Positions 46,826 to 55,921 of a DNA stretch of 64,000 nucleotides are shown here, piece by piece. How positions within the stretch are numbered: position 1 is the stretch's first letter; each line of letters opens with the position of its first letter. Source of the DNA: Methanosarcina sp. KYL-1 (lineage in GTDB: Archaea; Halobacteriota; Methanosarcinia; Methanosarcinales; Methanosarcinaceae); the NCBI RefSeq assembly GCF_024372725.1, contig NZ_VOUA01000012.1, positions 31,619 to 95,618 of the forward strand. The letters run 5' to 3'. The notes below the pieces were generated by a model that had not been told where the DNA came from, ran no database searches, and worked only from the letters and a program-made list of their open reading frames with translations. The translations under genes and the position numbers were made by a program.

Positions 46826-46987
46826 TTATCTCCTTATCAACATCATAGAAAAAGAGAGTATAAGAAGCGCCGCATAGAACATCACACTATAATCAAACCT
46901 GTTATACAATGACAGCCATGTGTATACAAGCATCGATCCTGAAAATACTGCTAAAACTATAAGTCCGACGTATTTTGCATCAACCAT
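46826..46987 (-). CDS. 53-residue membrane protein
   Basis: A short gene. The product begins MVDAKYVGLIVLAVFSGSML and has two hydrophobic helices, roughly residues 7-25 and 34-50, ending MMLIRR. GTAAGTGATG precedes ATG 46987, and a TATA-like ATTATATAAC lies about 35 nt further upstream. The pattern of positive residues suggests both ends are inside the cell. No family is recognised. It is downstream of the archaellum run, but a promoter of its own argues against belonging to it. Confidence 0.6.
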   Translation of the reverse strand: MVDAKYVGLIVLAVFSGSMLVYTWLSLYNRFDYSVMFYAALLILSFSMMLIRR

Positions 46988-47242
46988 TTTTTCATCACTT
47001 ACCTTTGTTCATTGTTATATAATATTACATTAACATTTTAGTTCTGTTTTATCTGAAATACTTCCACACGAGCTACCCCTCCCTAAAACCTCCATATGAA
47101 GGCTCGGATTTTGAGGGAGAATGTATCCCACCTGCGGAGATAAGGCTGATTAAACAGCTAAACTGATGATTATACCTACATTCGGCAGGTGTTTTGTATT
47201 TTCTGAATAATTTTTTTACCATCCTTTATCATAAACCATTAA
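46988..47242. other. spacer after the archaellum run
   Basis: 255 bp. It includes the arms CACCTGC (near 47130) and GCAGGTG (near 47185), which could form the stem of a terminator for the archaellum transcript, and the promoter of the 53-residue protein. Confidence 0.35.
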
Positions 47243-48160
47243 TCAGTTATGATTTGAATGCTGCCTGTATTTTTTCAAATTCCCAAGAACATCCTCAAGG
47301 TCAGATTTCAATAATTTCAAATCCAAATTTTCCCCACGCATATCAGCCATGAAATCGATTTTTTCTTCTTTAGTAATAACAATATCTTTCTTTAGTGAAT
47401 CCAATAAACTGTCACTTTCATCACCAAAATTTAGATCTTCAGAGCCAGTACTGAATAATAGATCATCTTCGGAAGATTCATCCTCCATGGCCCCAAATCC
47501 GATATCAAATTCATTATCATCGAACATTAAATCACTATTTAGGGCTGCACCGATATCCGAAGATGCCTCTCCAAAAAATGGATCTACCGTACTAACTGCA
47601 TGAGAACTATCTTTAAAACTGCTTCCAGTAGACATTTCAGTCAGAAGATCATCATCAAAATCCAATTCATCCTTTTTAGCTTCTACTATTTTATCAATAT
47701 TGAAGGCATTAACGGTTTCAGCCCCACCAAATTTAGAAGCCTTTGTCTTATTATCAGATGATAAATCAAATCTTCTACCAGAGCGCTTATTACCCTTTCC
47801 TGGTAAAGTGAACGAAAAGGATGAAATTTTAGTTAGCAAATTGCCAAAAAGTTTTTGAATTTGAGTTATTGATTTCAGGGATTTTATTTCAGCATGTTCA
47901 TGCTTATTTTTGTTGGGGATTCTCTGGATTAAACTACTTAGCTTTTTACCGTACACAGAAAAACCATTCGAACCTTCAAAACCGAAACTTTTTAATTTTT
48001 GGTACAGGGCTGAAAATGGATTAAATTCTCCTGGATTAAATGAGATTTTACCTTCTCTTTGATATTTATCGTATAAAGTTGCGGTTCCCATAACCACCAA
48101 CGTTACAAAGACACCTATAAGTATAGTAAAATTTGTTTCAATCATACCAGTTAAATCCAT
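47243..48160 (-). CDS. acidic membrane-anchored protein at the end of the archaellum run
   Basis: 305 residues. One N-terminal membrane helix (TNFTILIGVFVTLVVMGTAT) is followed by a basic region (about 60-150: KNKHEHAEIKSLKSITQIQK) and a long acidic, low-complexity stretch (about 165-275, e.g. FDDNEFDIGFGAMEDESSED). It ends in a possible amphipathic helix (LKLLKSDLEDVLGNLKKY). It begins 3 bp after arlJ, with GGAGG before its start, so it is part of the arl transcript. I do not recognise it as ArlC, ArlD/E, ArlX or prepilin peptidase. A cytoplasmic scaffold or motor-signal adaptor is one guess. Confidence 0.75.
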   Translation of the reverse strand: MDLTGMIETNFTILIGVFVTLVVMGTATLYDKYQREGKISFNPGEFNPFSALYQKLKSFGFEGSNGFSVYGKKLSSLIQRIPNKNKHEHAEIKSLKSITQIQKLFGNLLTKISSFSFTLPGKGNKRSGRRFDLSSDNKTKASKFGGAETVNAFNIDKIVEAKKDELDFDDDLLTEMSTGSSFKDSSHAVSTVDPFFGEASSDIGAALNSDLMFDDNEFDIGFGAMEDESSEDDLLFSTGSEDLNFGDESDSLLDSLKKDIVITKEEKIDFMADMRGENLDLKLLKSDLEDVLGNLKKYRQHSNHN

Positions 48161-48163
48161 ATT

Positions 48164-49786
48164 TTACAGGCCTCCTGCGATATCGTCCAATAATCCATCA
48201 AATGAAAACACCGAATCCACTAAAGGAGGAACCCCGATCATTAATACACCGGATAGGATAAACATAATCCCACCATAGAATATTGCCAGGTACATGGGTC
48301 CCCCTTTAACAGCAATAATTGCTAAGGCATTAGCTAACGTTAGAATAAGTATGACTATTATGACAAACTGCCCCAGTAATTCGACAGGAACCCCCCCGAA
48401 AATTCCCAGATTCATGCCGCCTATGCCGCCGGGAATCCCTTCAAGTTCAGCCCCATTTATATCAAACCGGGTAAAAAGACTTGATATAATGGTGGTAAAA
48501 ATAGTCAGGATCTTACCGATGAAAAGAAGAAGAGCAACCATCGATATATGAAGAGGAATGACAAGGTTAGTAAATGCACTGGATATCCGTTCCCTCTTCA
48601 TTCTTAACAGAACTATTTCAAGATTGGATGAACTCACAAGTTCCCCTATTGTCTCTGCATTTCCCCCGAGGTTTACAGCATCCACAAAAACATTTGTCAG
48701 TTTATATATCAAGTAACTCCCCGTCTCTCCAACAAACTTTCCCCAACACAGCCTGGGGTCCAGGCCGGTTGCCAGTGTTTTATAAAGTTCCTGGCTCATA
48801 TCTTTAAGCTCCCCGAGATTTTTGGGATCAATCTTTAAGAGGGCATTTGGAACTGTCAACCCGGAACCACTTACAATAGACCCAAGGCTGCTTATAAAAG
48901 TTGTATAACTTTCATCTCTTTTATTGACCTTATGTACATCTCTGTTTGCCACAATTCCAACAGGCAGAAGGCTTATTCCTGCAAAAACCATTCCAATTCC
49001 CTTAATGTCAATGGGATATTCAACCGGGATAATAAAAGCCGGCAGTATCGTGAATAATATAACAATGAAAGCAGACAGAGAAAGTGTAGGAAACATCCAC
49101 TTATAGATGAACACCTGCTCTTTTGATTTTATCTTTAAACCATGGACTCTTGCATCCTTAGGAGCAGCTCTAAAAAGCAATCCCACACCAAAAAATGCCA
49201 TTAAAAAAACAATAAAAATTGCAAAATACAATGTACGCGCAGGGTCACCTAAATTGTATAGAATTACTGAAAGTAATATGATTATAGCTATAAGAGATGT
49301 GGAAACAAGCAAAGCTGTGTACGCATTTGCCCATTCTTTTGTGGTTTCAAGATCTCTTTCGACTTCATCTTTTCTTTTTGTTTTATATAACTTCCACTCT
49401 TTGGTGAGAAATTCGTTATCAGGTTCTCCTGCTGAGATAGCGTTGGACAGTCTATTAAAAAGTTCACGCAGTCTTTCGTGAGTTACTTTTGTGGATATAA
49501 GTTCACAGGAGTTGGCGTAATCATAATGCCAATGCTGAGCCAACTCTCTAACCTTATTAAAATAGATACTTGGGCAATATTCTTTTTTCTCAGAGATACT
49601 TGAAAAGATTTTGTCTCTTGTTAAATTGGCCGTTGAAATTGATGCCATATAAGTAAGAGAAAAAAGCAGATCATTACCCATATAGAGTTCTTTCTGGTAG
49701 CGTTTGAACTTATGAGAAAGCTTGTTAAAAATAGATTGTGAATTATACCTTTTGCTTAAAACGTTTTTTAGCTCAGATATTTTCAT
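48164..49786 (-). CDS. arlJ: archaellum membrane platform protein ArlJ (FlaJ)
   Basis: 540 residues. Polytopic core membrane protein on which the archaellum is built, homologous to GspF/TadC. Hydrophobic helices occur around residues 165-215 and 240-300 and at the C-terminus (440-530), with cytoplasmic loops between. The MKREPxx-like cytoplasmic region (LLRMKRERISSAFTNLVIPL) is present. It works with ArlI, encoded just upstream. The start is set at ATG 49786 after GGTGATC; a GTG three codons earlier is possible. Confidence 0.93.
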   Translation of the reverse strand: MKISELKNVLSKRYNSQSIFNKLSHKFKRYQKELYMGNDLLFSLTYMASISTANLTRDKIFSSISEKKEYCPSIYFNKVRELAQHWHYDYANSCELISTKVTHERLRELFNRLSNAISAGEPDNEFLTKEWKLYKTKRKDEVERDLETTKEWANAYTALLVSTSLIAIIILLSVILYNLGDPARTLYFAIFIVFLMAFFGVGLLFRAAPKDARVHGLKIKSKEQVFIYKWMFPTLSLSAFIVILFTILPAFIIPVEYPIDIKGIGMVFAGISLLPVGIVANRDVHKVNKRDESYTTFISSLGSIVSGSGLTVPNALLKIDPKNLGELKDMSQELYKTLATGLDPRLCWGKFVGETGSYLIYKLTNVFVDAVNLGGNAETIGELVSSSNLEIVLLRMKRERISSAFTNLVIPLHISMVALLLFIGKILTIFTTIISSLFTRFDINGAELEGIPGGIGGMNLGIFGGVPVELLGQFVIIVILILTLANALAIIAVKGGPMYLAIFYGGIMFILSGVLMIGVPPLVDSVFSFDGLLDDIAGGL

Positions 49787-49858
49787 CCAGATCACCGTTT
49801 TTAGATTACCCGGTTTTCAGATTGCCCGAGATGTTTCGGGAAATAAATATATCCCCGG

Positions 49859-51715
49859 TTAGAATTGAATCCTCAGCATACCATGTTTTGTAATCTTTGC
49901 AACCGTATTGAAGAAATCGTAATAATTTACAATCCCTTCATTGTCCAGTCTCTCCAAAATTTTTGCTCGTTTTTCTATTTCCTCATAGATTACTTTTTTC
50001 TTCTTACCTGGAATTCCAAGCCTTGTAGCTATTTTTTGCTCCAGGAGATATGAACTTCCCATGGCACTGAAAACAAAGGAATCGGAAACAGGATCCCAGG
50101 AAAAGGCTTCTATGAATGAAATTCCGCCTTTATCCGGATTAAATCCGAGAACCTCGTTTACACTGAGTATCCTCCTCACAAGTTTGCCGTCCGGCCTCCT
50201 GACCGCAGACTGAATTATGACAAAGTTGAGGTTATCGATGTACGTTTTAGGGATGTTAATAGGTTCAGCGGTAACCCTCTGGATCAATTTTTCTACAGTT
50301 GCAGCGTGAAAAGTCGACATAACAGGGTGGCCTGTTTGCATTGCCTGAAATGCCACGTTTCCTTCAACCCCTCTGATTTCTCCGACCATGATATAATTTG
50401 GCCTCTGCCTTAATGCGGCTTTAAGGAGGTCAAACATCGTAACGTCCGAACCGCTTCCTTCTCCAATTCCACCGCTCCTTGTACTTCCTCTTGTAGTTTC
50501 TCGGGTCCAATTTTTGTGAGGGATCTGCAGTTCAGGGGTATCTTCGATTGAAACCAATTTTGCTTCAGGGTTTACAAATGCGGTAATGCCATTCAATGTA
50601 GTTGTTTTACCGCTTGCAGTTTCACCACATATAAAACCGCTCATACCTTCGGAGATCAGGATCCAGAGGTAAGCTGCAATCCTGTAATCCATAGTTCCGC
50701 CTTTTATAATCTGAAGAATACTGAAAGGGGTCTCATTGAATTTCCGTATGGTGAAATTACTTCCATTCTTACTGATATCATCACCAAAAACAATATTAAT
50801 CCTTGAGCCGTCCGGGAGCGTGGAGTCTACAATGGGGTTCTTGAATGTGATGGGTTTTCCGATCCTTTCTGCAAGCCTTATGACATATTGATTGAGTGCA
50901 TCGTTGTCATTAAATTCGATAACACTTCTCAACCCTTTGAACACCTTGTGTTCAATGAAAATGGGCCCCAAACCATTGCATGTTATATCTTCAATATGCC
51001 TGTCATGTATATACGGATCAAGAAAGCCCACTCCAATTTTATCCCTGATAACCGAATATTTCAGAGCGCCGTACTGCTCTTTTGAGAGGTAGATATGGTT
51101 ATCCTCTTTTTTACCTCCACTCAAAAATGATCCTGACTCAAGTAATTTTCCAAATAAGTTTTTGATCCCTGAACCGGAATTATCAATTGTCATTTTCTTA
51201 CCGATTACGCAAATAGCATCTAAAGATTCCCTCAAGATCCTCTCTTTCTCTTCCAGATTTTCAGGGTCAAAATCAATCCCGGTAAGATAATCTACAAGTT
51301 TGATTTCCAGTTCTTTAATGAGCTTCCCGACCCCTGTCAGAAGTATGGGCTCTATAGGAATATAGAAATTCCTTACATCATTTTTATTCGGATAAATATG
51401 CACATATACATTGTCACTTACCTTGTATATCAGGTTGGGAGCCTCTATATCTCCATGTTTTGATTCAAGCTGAGGGACATATCTGGGTATGCCCATCGTA
51501 TCTATAGGCAGGATATGCAGATACTCCAGGAGATGAAGATTTTTTTCAACTTCTGATTTCATTTCCGGAGGGAGAAGCTTGTAAAGATTACATGTTTTCA
51601 GATTGGAATGGTCGTGTCCCTCATACTTTTTTGGCTTGAACGGGAAATTCGTGTATACTCCCGTATTGAGCACATTACCATCCTCAATACTGAGATTATC
51701 TGCAATACTATCCAT
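49859..51715 (-). CDS. arlI: archaellum motor ATPase ArlI (FlaI)
   Basis: 618 residues, a secretion-type ATPase driving assembly and rotation. The N-terminal domain spans about 1-250, then comes the RecA-like core with Walker A GETASGKTTTLNGI. The Asp box is KLVSIEDTPELQIPHKNWT. Walker B is in YIMVGEIRGVEGNVAFQAMQ, and the His box is TGHPVMSTFHAATVE. The start is ATG 51715 with GGAG upstream. It is between arlH and arlJ, the standard order. Confidence 0.95.
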   Translation of the reverse strand: MDSIADNLSIEDGNVLNTGVYTNFPFKPKKYEGHDHSNLKTCNLYKLLPPEMKSEVEKNLHLLEYLHILPIDTMGIPRYVPQLESKHGDIEAPNLIYKVSDNVYVHIYPNKNDVRNFYIPIEPILLTGVGKLIKELEIKLVDYLTGIDFDPENLEEKERILRESLDAICVIGKKMTIDNSGSGIKNLFGKLLESGSFLSGGKKEDNHIYLSKEQYGALKYSVIRDKIGVGFLDPYIHDRHIEDITCNGLGPIFIEHKVFKGLRSVIEFNDNDALNQYVIRLAERIGKPITFKNPIVDSTLPDGSRINIVFGDDISKNGSNFTIRKFNETPFSILQIIKGGTMDYRIAAYLWILISEGMSGFICGETASGKTTTLNGITAFVNPEAKLVSIEDTPELQIPHKNWTRETTRGSTRSGGIGEGSGSDVTMFDLLKAALRQRPNYIMVGEIRGVEGNVAFQAMQTGHPVMSTFHAATVEKLIQRVTAEPINIPKTYIDNLNFVIIQSAVRRPDGKLVRRILSVNEVLGFNPDKGGISFIEAFSWDPVSDSFVFSAMGSSYLLEQKIATRLGIPGKKKKVIYEEIEKRAKILERLDNEGIVNYYDFFNTVAKITKHGMLRIQF

Positions 51716-51750
51716 GTCTACTCCACGCGGTTAATTGCTTAGAAATCTTT

Positions 51751-52467
51751 TTACACCCTGGCCTGTGAGATCGGAATGATCTTTAGTCCGAACCCGGGTT
51801 GAACTTCAAAACTCACTATATTGCCCGTGCTTTTCTTGGCGCCTCTTATTTTTGAGACTTCCATAACGCTGATATAGCGGTCAGTGAGCTGCTCCTTTCT
51901 GAGAAATAGATGGCAATCACATGCAGACCGTATTCTTACAAGTGTGTCTTCTTTGAAAGCATGTTGATGTAAGGTAATGAAGATTGTATATCCCCTGTCA
52001 CAGAGATTTTTTAAACTTGTAAGAAACTCAAGAATATTGTCTTCATCGGAATAAGTGGTAAACATTGTAAGAGAATCGATAATAATAACCTTTTCTTTCA
52101 TACTTTTTATATGAGTTGTAACAAGATGCAGGGTTCCTTTCATTTGATCAGAAGTCCATTCGACACCCTCAAGATGAACCGGAAAAATTCTAAAATAGCC
52201 CCAGCTATAAAAATCCGAGATATCAAGACTCAGGCTCTCCATCTGCGCCAGCATACTTTTAATGGTATTCTCGGTTGAATAGTATGCTATTCTGTGAAGC
52301 TGGTTTAGTCCTCCATACACCATTTGCTGGCACAGCACACTCTTCCCGGTATCATTTTCGCCCTCAATGAGCACAAGAGAACCTAAAGGAATGCCCTCAC
52401 CCAACTTTTTATCGATTTCATCATTACCACTTGAGATAATGCCCTTTTTATCCTCTTTTTCTCCCAT
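51751..52467 (-). CDS. arlH: archaellum motor protein ArlH (FlaH)
   Basis: 238 residues, a RecA/KaiC-like protein that binds ATP and caps ArlI. Walker A is EGENDTGKSVLCQQ and Walker B is KVIIIDSLTMF. The start is ATG 52467, with AGGTGG 5 nt before it; a GTG three codons upstream overlaps that site. It follows arlF after an unusually long gap (166 bp) that holds a 14-bp repeat. Confidence 0.94.
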   Translation of the reverse strand: MGEKEDKKGIISSGNDEIDKKLGEGIPLGSLVLIEGENDTGKSVLCQQMVYGGLNQLHRIAYYSTENTIKSMLAQMESLSLDISDFYSWGYFRIFPVHLEGVEWTSDQMKGTLHLVTTHIKSMKEKVIIIDSLTMFTTYSDEDNILEFLTSLKNLCDRGYTIFITLHQHAFKEDTLVRIRSACDCHLFLRKEQLTDRYISVMEVSKIRGAKKSTGNIVSFEVQPGFGLKIIPISQARV

Positions 52468-52525
52468 TTTATCCACCTATTACAGATTATCCTGAAGAGA
52501 CGAAAACATATCAGTGAAAATTACT

Positions 52526-52567
52526 ACGATTAATGGAATACGATTAACGGAATACGATTAACGGAAT
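52526..52567. repeat. 14-bp tandem repeat between arlF and arlH
   Basis: ACGATTAACGGAAT occurs three times in tandem (the first with T for C). It is followed by AT-rich DNA with TAATAATCAAATAATAATTGAATGATAATTGAA-like short repeats to the arlF stop. This lies in the one long gap of an otherwise tight operon. Confidence 0.8.
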
Positions 52568-52633
52568 ATAATCAGTTAAATAATAATCAAATAATAATTG
52601 AATGATAATTGAATATTAATATTTTCATACGAA

Positions 52634-53113
52634 TCAAGGCACCACATATTCTGTGGAAGAAGTGATACCGTTTTCAGTGATGATTTTTACAATCAAATGA
52701 TCAGTAGAACTAAATTCAACTGGAAAATCGAATTCAATTTTAATATATTCATTCGGATCCAGAATTTTGGGATTTATGTGATCGTTATAAAATGTAATGT
52801 TTTCATTATTAGTTTTAAGATAGAATACCTGACCATCTTTAACTACAATGATGTCCCATAGACCGAAATTATTTAATTTGGTTTCGCCTGTGTTATTAAC
52901 CATGATAGAAATGCGATTTGGATCTACAGAACTATTCCAGATATTCGTAATTTCAATATTAGTATGAAGCCTATCCATAGTTGTTTCTTGAATCGCAGCA
53001 TATCCTTCATAAGAAGATTCGAGAAGATTACTGGTCCCCATTGTTACAGTACCTGCTACAACCAGAATCATTCCAACTACGAAGAACGCTACGATTACCG
53101 TATCAAGGCCCAT
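52634..53113 (-). CDS. arlF: archaellum stator-type protein ArlF (FlaF)
   Basis: 159 residues. One N-terminal helix (LDTVIVAFFVVGMILVVAGT) is followed by an extracellular beta-sandwich domain (RISIMVNNTGETKLNNFGLW). In other archaea ArlF binds S-layer protein and helps form the stator. The start is ATG 53113 after GTGAT, 4 bp after the arlG stop; the frame extends further only over arlG. The F and G labels rest on the N-terminal helix and NNTG motif and on gene order; the two families are similar. Confidence 0.82.
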   Translation of the reverse strand: MGLDTVIVAFFVVGMILVVAGTVTMGTSNLLESSYEGYAAIQETTMDRLHTNIEITNIWNSSVDPNRISIMVNNTGETKLNNFGLWDIIVVKDGQVFYLKTNNENITFYNDHINPKILDPNEYIKIEFDFPVEFSSTDHLIVKIITENGITSSTEYVVP

Positions 53114-53117
53114 AATA

Positions 53118-53603
53118 TCACTTTGAGAATGTATCTGATACTGATACCCCGTTGTACAGGAAGAAGCTAATCTTATAAGTGCCAGCAGCCAGAGGATCCC
53201 CATCATTAAACGTTATTGCTACCTTAAGGGTCTCTCCACGGTTCCACGTGTCGCCGCTATCTCCATTCTCAAGGGTGTAACTCCATGAGGGAAATGAAGC
53301 AGATTCAAAACCGGGATTATGGTAGCCTGAAGAAGAAATAATAAAGACATCGCTATATTGCAGTTGTGAAAGGGGTACATTTGAGGACCCGACGTTTTTA
53401 ATCCAGACGGAAACATTATTTCCTTCAGGATAAATAAAGATAATATCCATATCTGTTTTAAACTGGTCTTCCATATTACTTGCAATGGATGTATAAGAAT
53501 TAGAGAGATCATATACAGAAGGAAGGACGGCATTAACAAATGCCACTACAGCTATAACACTCGTCATCACGAGCAGTGCTGTAGCTATCACTTCCTTTGC
53601 CAT
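53118..53603 (-). CDS. arlG: archaellum stator-type protein ArlG (FlaG)
   Basis: 161 residues. An N-terminal helix (VIATALLVMTSVIAVVAFVN) is followed by a beta domain (NNVSVWIKNVGSSNVPLSQL). It is the partner of ArlF in the periplasm-like space, forming a filament-like stator element in other archaea. Its start overlaps the end of the arlD/E gene by 16 bp, indicating coupled translation. The assignment as G rather than F is by the helix sequence and position. Confidence 0.82.
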   Translation of the reverse strand: MAKEVIATALLVMTSVIAVVAFVNAVLPSVYDLSNSYTSIASNMEDQFKTDMDIIFIYPEGNNVSVWIKNVGSSNVPLSQLQYSDVFIISSSGYHNPGFESASFPSWSYTLENGDSGDTWNRGETLKVAITFNDGDPLAAGTYKISFFLYNGVSVSDTFSK

Positions 53604-54277
53604 AAGTTTTTCACCGTATCATTTTCATTAAGAACATAATCCAGTACTTTAGAATCAAGAGATATATCTTCAGGATTGAGTATATGATACAACCTGTACA
53701 GGTCCATTACTGCATCATCAAGGTTGTTGTTTTTACCCAGGATTTCAGTGATTCTGATAACAATTTCCTTTATATCACCGGGAATATATCCTAAAAGAGA
53801 GAATATTTCAACTAATTCTTTTATGGTCTCTTGATCATATTTCTCCGCCATGTCCTTGCTCCAGACAATGGTCTTGTAAAAAGACAGGGGATCAACGAGT
53901 TTAGAGCCAGGCCTTTTCATAGCAGCTTTTTTTGAAGCTTCAAAGAGGCTTTTGGGAATATCCTCCATCAACTCCATATCATCAGGTTCGTTTTCTTTTA
54001 TTTTATCTTCTTTAGGAAGACGATCTCCCGCATCATCGGAAGAAGGTTTGGGAGCCAGCATTGCACCGGACATATTCGCAATGCCCTGTATATTCTGGAA
54101 AGGGTTTTCAAGCACACCCATTGTTTCCCTTATATCCATAAGAAGATTTTTTATAGAGCCCTTGATCTCAGTTACCTCTTCTTCAAGATTCGCAACCCTG
54201 GATTCTACGGTGTCACTTTCAGCTGTAGCTACAATTTTATCAATCATGGACTGGTCAAAAACTTCCGGGTTGTTCAT
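53588..54277 (-). CDS. archaellum cytoplasmic ring protein ArlD/E type
   Basis: 229 residues. The N-terminal part is a coiled coil (VESRVANLEEEVTEIKGSIK) like ArlC. An acidic linker follows (KEDKIKENEPDDMELMEDIP), then the ArlD/ArlE globular domain (WSKDMAEKYDQETIKELVEI, LGYIPGDIKEIVIRITEILG). It belongs to the cytoplasmic ring that connects the motor to CheF. No separate ArlC, ArlD and ArlE genes are seen. The start is ATG 54277 after GGTGAT. Confidence 0.88.
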   Translation of the reverse strand: MNNPEVFDQSMIDKIVATAESDTVESRVANLEEEVTEIKGSIKNLLMDIRETMGVLENPFQNIQGIANMSGAMLAPKPSSDDAGDRLPKEDKIKENEPDDMELMEDIPKSLFEASKKAAMKRPGSKLVDPLSFYKTIVWSKDMAEKYDQETIKELVEIFSLLGYIPGDIKEIVIRITEILGKNNNLDDAVMDLYRLYHILNPEDISLDSKVLDYVLNENDTVKNLWQRK

Positions 54278-54322
54278 TATATCACCAAAACTGTAGCATT
54301 AAAAAATAAAAAATAATGGCAC

Positions 54323-54895
54323 TCAGTTGAGTGTCATTATCGAATCAATAGATGGGGGTGCCTGCCTGTGAATGGTATAGGATGCTCCCTGAGGCGGCTT
54401 GATTTCAAGCTGGAACTGATCGTTAGCCTCTATGTTATACTCACCTACGGGGACTACGACTTCAAATTTCTCAAATTTGTCTATGAGGTCATTGCCGTCA
54501 TCATTGTACTTCCTAGTGACATTAAAATACGTAATGGAGTTAGCAGCAAAATCGCCCATTTTTAAGTCAGTTGGTGCCCGTGTAGGGGATGAAAAAACTA
54601 TAAGAGTTTTATTCATATCGACTGATGAACCACCTGACGTCAGCTGCAAGAACAGAGTGACATTCTTAAGTTCATTTGCGCTACCTGTGGCAACTACGTC
54701 TCCACTTAATTCAACACTGCTGCTCGCCTGCTGCACACCCGTGTGCACGACTTCCTGGCTTTTCTGGGTTGTATAGAATCCTGCTCCGAGCATGACATAG
54801 CTGAACACTGCAGCCACGACCACAAAAGCTACAAGGACAATTGCCGCTTCAAGCCCGGTAAACCCTTTTTCATCTTTTAAAAATTTAGTCCACAT
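54323..54895 (-). CDS. arlB: archaellin (second copy)
   Basis: 190 residues, the filament subunit. A class III signal peptide (MWTKFLKDEKG, cleaved before FTGLEAAIVL) precedes the hydrophobic polymerisation helix. The first 65 or so residues are almost identical to the other archaellin, while the rest diverges (ending PPQGASYTIHRQAPPSIDSI). Potential N-glycosylation sites (NVT, NKT) are present. GAGGTGAT precedes the ATG, 11 bp after the first archaellin gene. The prepilin peptidase needed to process it is not in the window. Confidence 0.95.
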   Translation of the reverse strand: MWTKFLKDEKGFTGLEAAIVLVAFVVVAAVFSYVMLGAGFYTTQKSQEVVHTGVQQASSSVELSGDVVATGSANELKNVTLFLQLTSGGSSVDMNKTLIVFSSPTRAPTDLKMGDFAANSITYFNVTRKYNDDGNDLIDKFEKFEVVVPVGEYNIEANDQFQLEIKPPQGASYTIHRQAPPSIDSIMTLN

Positions 54896-54906
54896 TATAG
54901 ATCACC

Positions 54907-55497
54907 TCAGTAAACCGTATAATAATTATCAGCAGCAAGTGATGCAGGCATTGTTCTTTGGATAATAAGAACCGCGCCTTCTGGAGGTTTTACCTCAAGC
55001 TTGACAACTTCGTTTACTCCCGGTTTTGTACTAAGGCCGAGAGAGGTAGCATTCAAGTCGATTTCTATCCGGTATTTCTCACCCTTTTCAACTAGATTTA
55101 GTGCATTGGATCCGGATTCAATTATTGTCTCATATGACCAGAATCCATTTGTTGCATTGTATTCCGCGGTTTTGAAATCATCATCATCTATGTATGTGAT
55201 AATTGTTTTGTCGAGGTCTACAGCTGTCCCACCGGCAGTGTTAGTTACATAAAATGTAACATTAGTTACATTGGTTGAATCTCCACCTTTTACAATTACA
55301 TCTCCGGAAGGTGCGAGACTGCTGCTTGCCTGTGCTACACCCGTGTGCACGACTTCCTGGCTTTTCTGGGTTGTATAGAACCCTGCTCCGAGCATAACGT
55401 AGCTGAAAACTGCAGCTACGACTACAAAGGCCACCAGGACAATTGCTGCTTCAAGCCCGGTAAATCCTTTTTCATCTTTTAAAAATCGATTCCACAT
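54907..55497 (-). CDS. arlB: archaellin (first copy)
   Basis: 196 residues, the first gene of the archaellum run. Signal peptide MWNRFLKDEKG, cleaved before FTGLEAAIVL. The C-terminal domain is unlike the second copy in most places, but both share PP(E/Q)GA near the end. Several N-x-T sites (NVTNVT) suggest glycosylation. GAGGTGAATC precedes ATG 55497. As the promoter-proximal copy it is probably the main filament protein, but this is inference. Confidence 0.95.
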   Translation of the reverse strand: MWNRFLKDEKGFTGLEAAIVLVAFVVVAAVFSYVMLGAGFYTTQKSQEVVHTGVAQASSSLAPSGDVIVKGGDSTNVTNVTFYVTNTAGGTAVDLDKTIITYIDDDDFKTAEYNATNGFWSYETIIESGSNALNLVEKGEKYRIEIDLNATSLGLSTKPGVNEVVKLEVKPPEGAVLIIQRTMPASLAADNYYTVY

Positions 55498-55921
55498 TAT
55501 GATTCACCTCATTTTGAAGAATATTAGTATAATAATGATCGATATAATACTGATTAATATAATATAAATGTTTTGTCAGTTAGGGAGATAAAAAATGAAT
55601 CATTTAAAGAAAAAAAAGTGTTATAGTTTGTAGGGATAAGGTAGGAAAAACTAAGGCCAGAAGAGAGACTGTATTGATCGTGCTCTTACGGAAAAAATAA
55701 AAAATTAGCTTAATAGATTGCGTTTATTTGACAGGCATATAAATTCTATTGTAAGATTTTCTGCACAAAATTCCCTTTCCATTAAGCAAAAAAATAAATA
55801 CAGTAAATATTGTGGAGATGCAAAAAAAGATGCTCAAAATTATTACAATATTTTAGAAAGAAAAATGAAAAAAATAGGAAAATGCAGGGGATATGATTAG
55901 TTGAATCATATAATCAGACAT
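55498..55921. promoter_or_regulatory. spacer between cheR and the archaellin genes
   Basis: 424 bp, very AT-rich. It separates the che and arl runs on the same strand, so the arl genes have their own promoter (next entry). An open plus-strand frame at 55718-55900 lacks a good start and was not called. Confidence 0.55.
55561..55569 (-). promoter_or_regulatory. TATA box of the archaellum operon
   Basis: On the minus strand ATTTATATT, preceded by AACA, lies 64-72 nt before the archaellin ATG. This predicts a transcript start near 55538 and a leader of about 40 nt that contains the GAGGTGAATC ribosome site. Confidence 0.5.

Noticed and set aside
55718..55900. 60-codon plus-strand frame before the archaellin genes
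   Set aside because: TTG start, Lys/Asn-rich AT-driven composition, no ribosome site.
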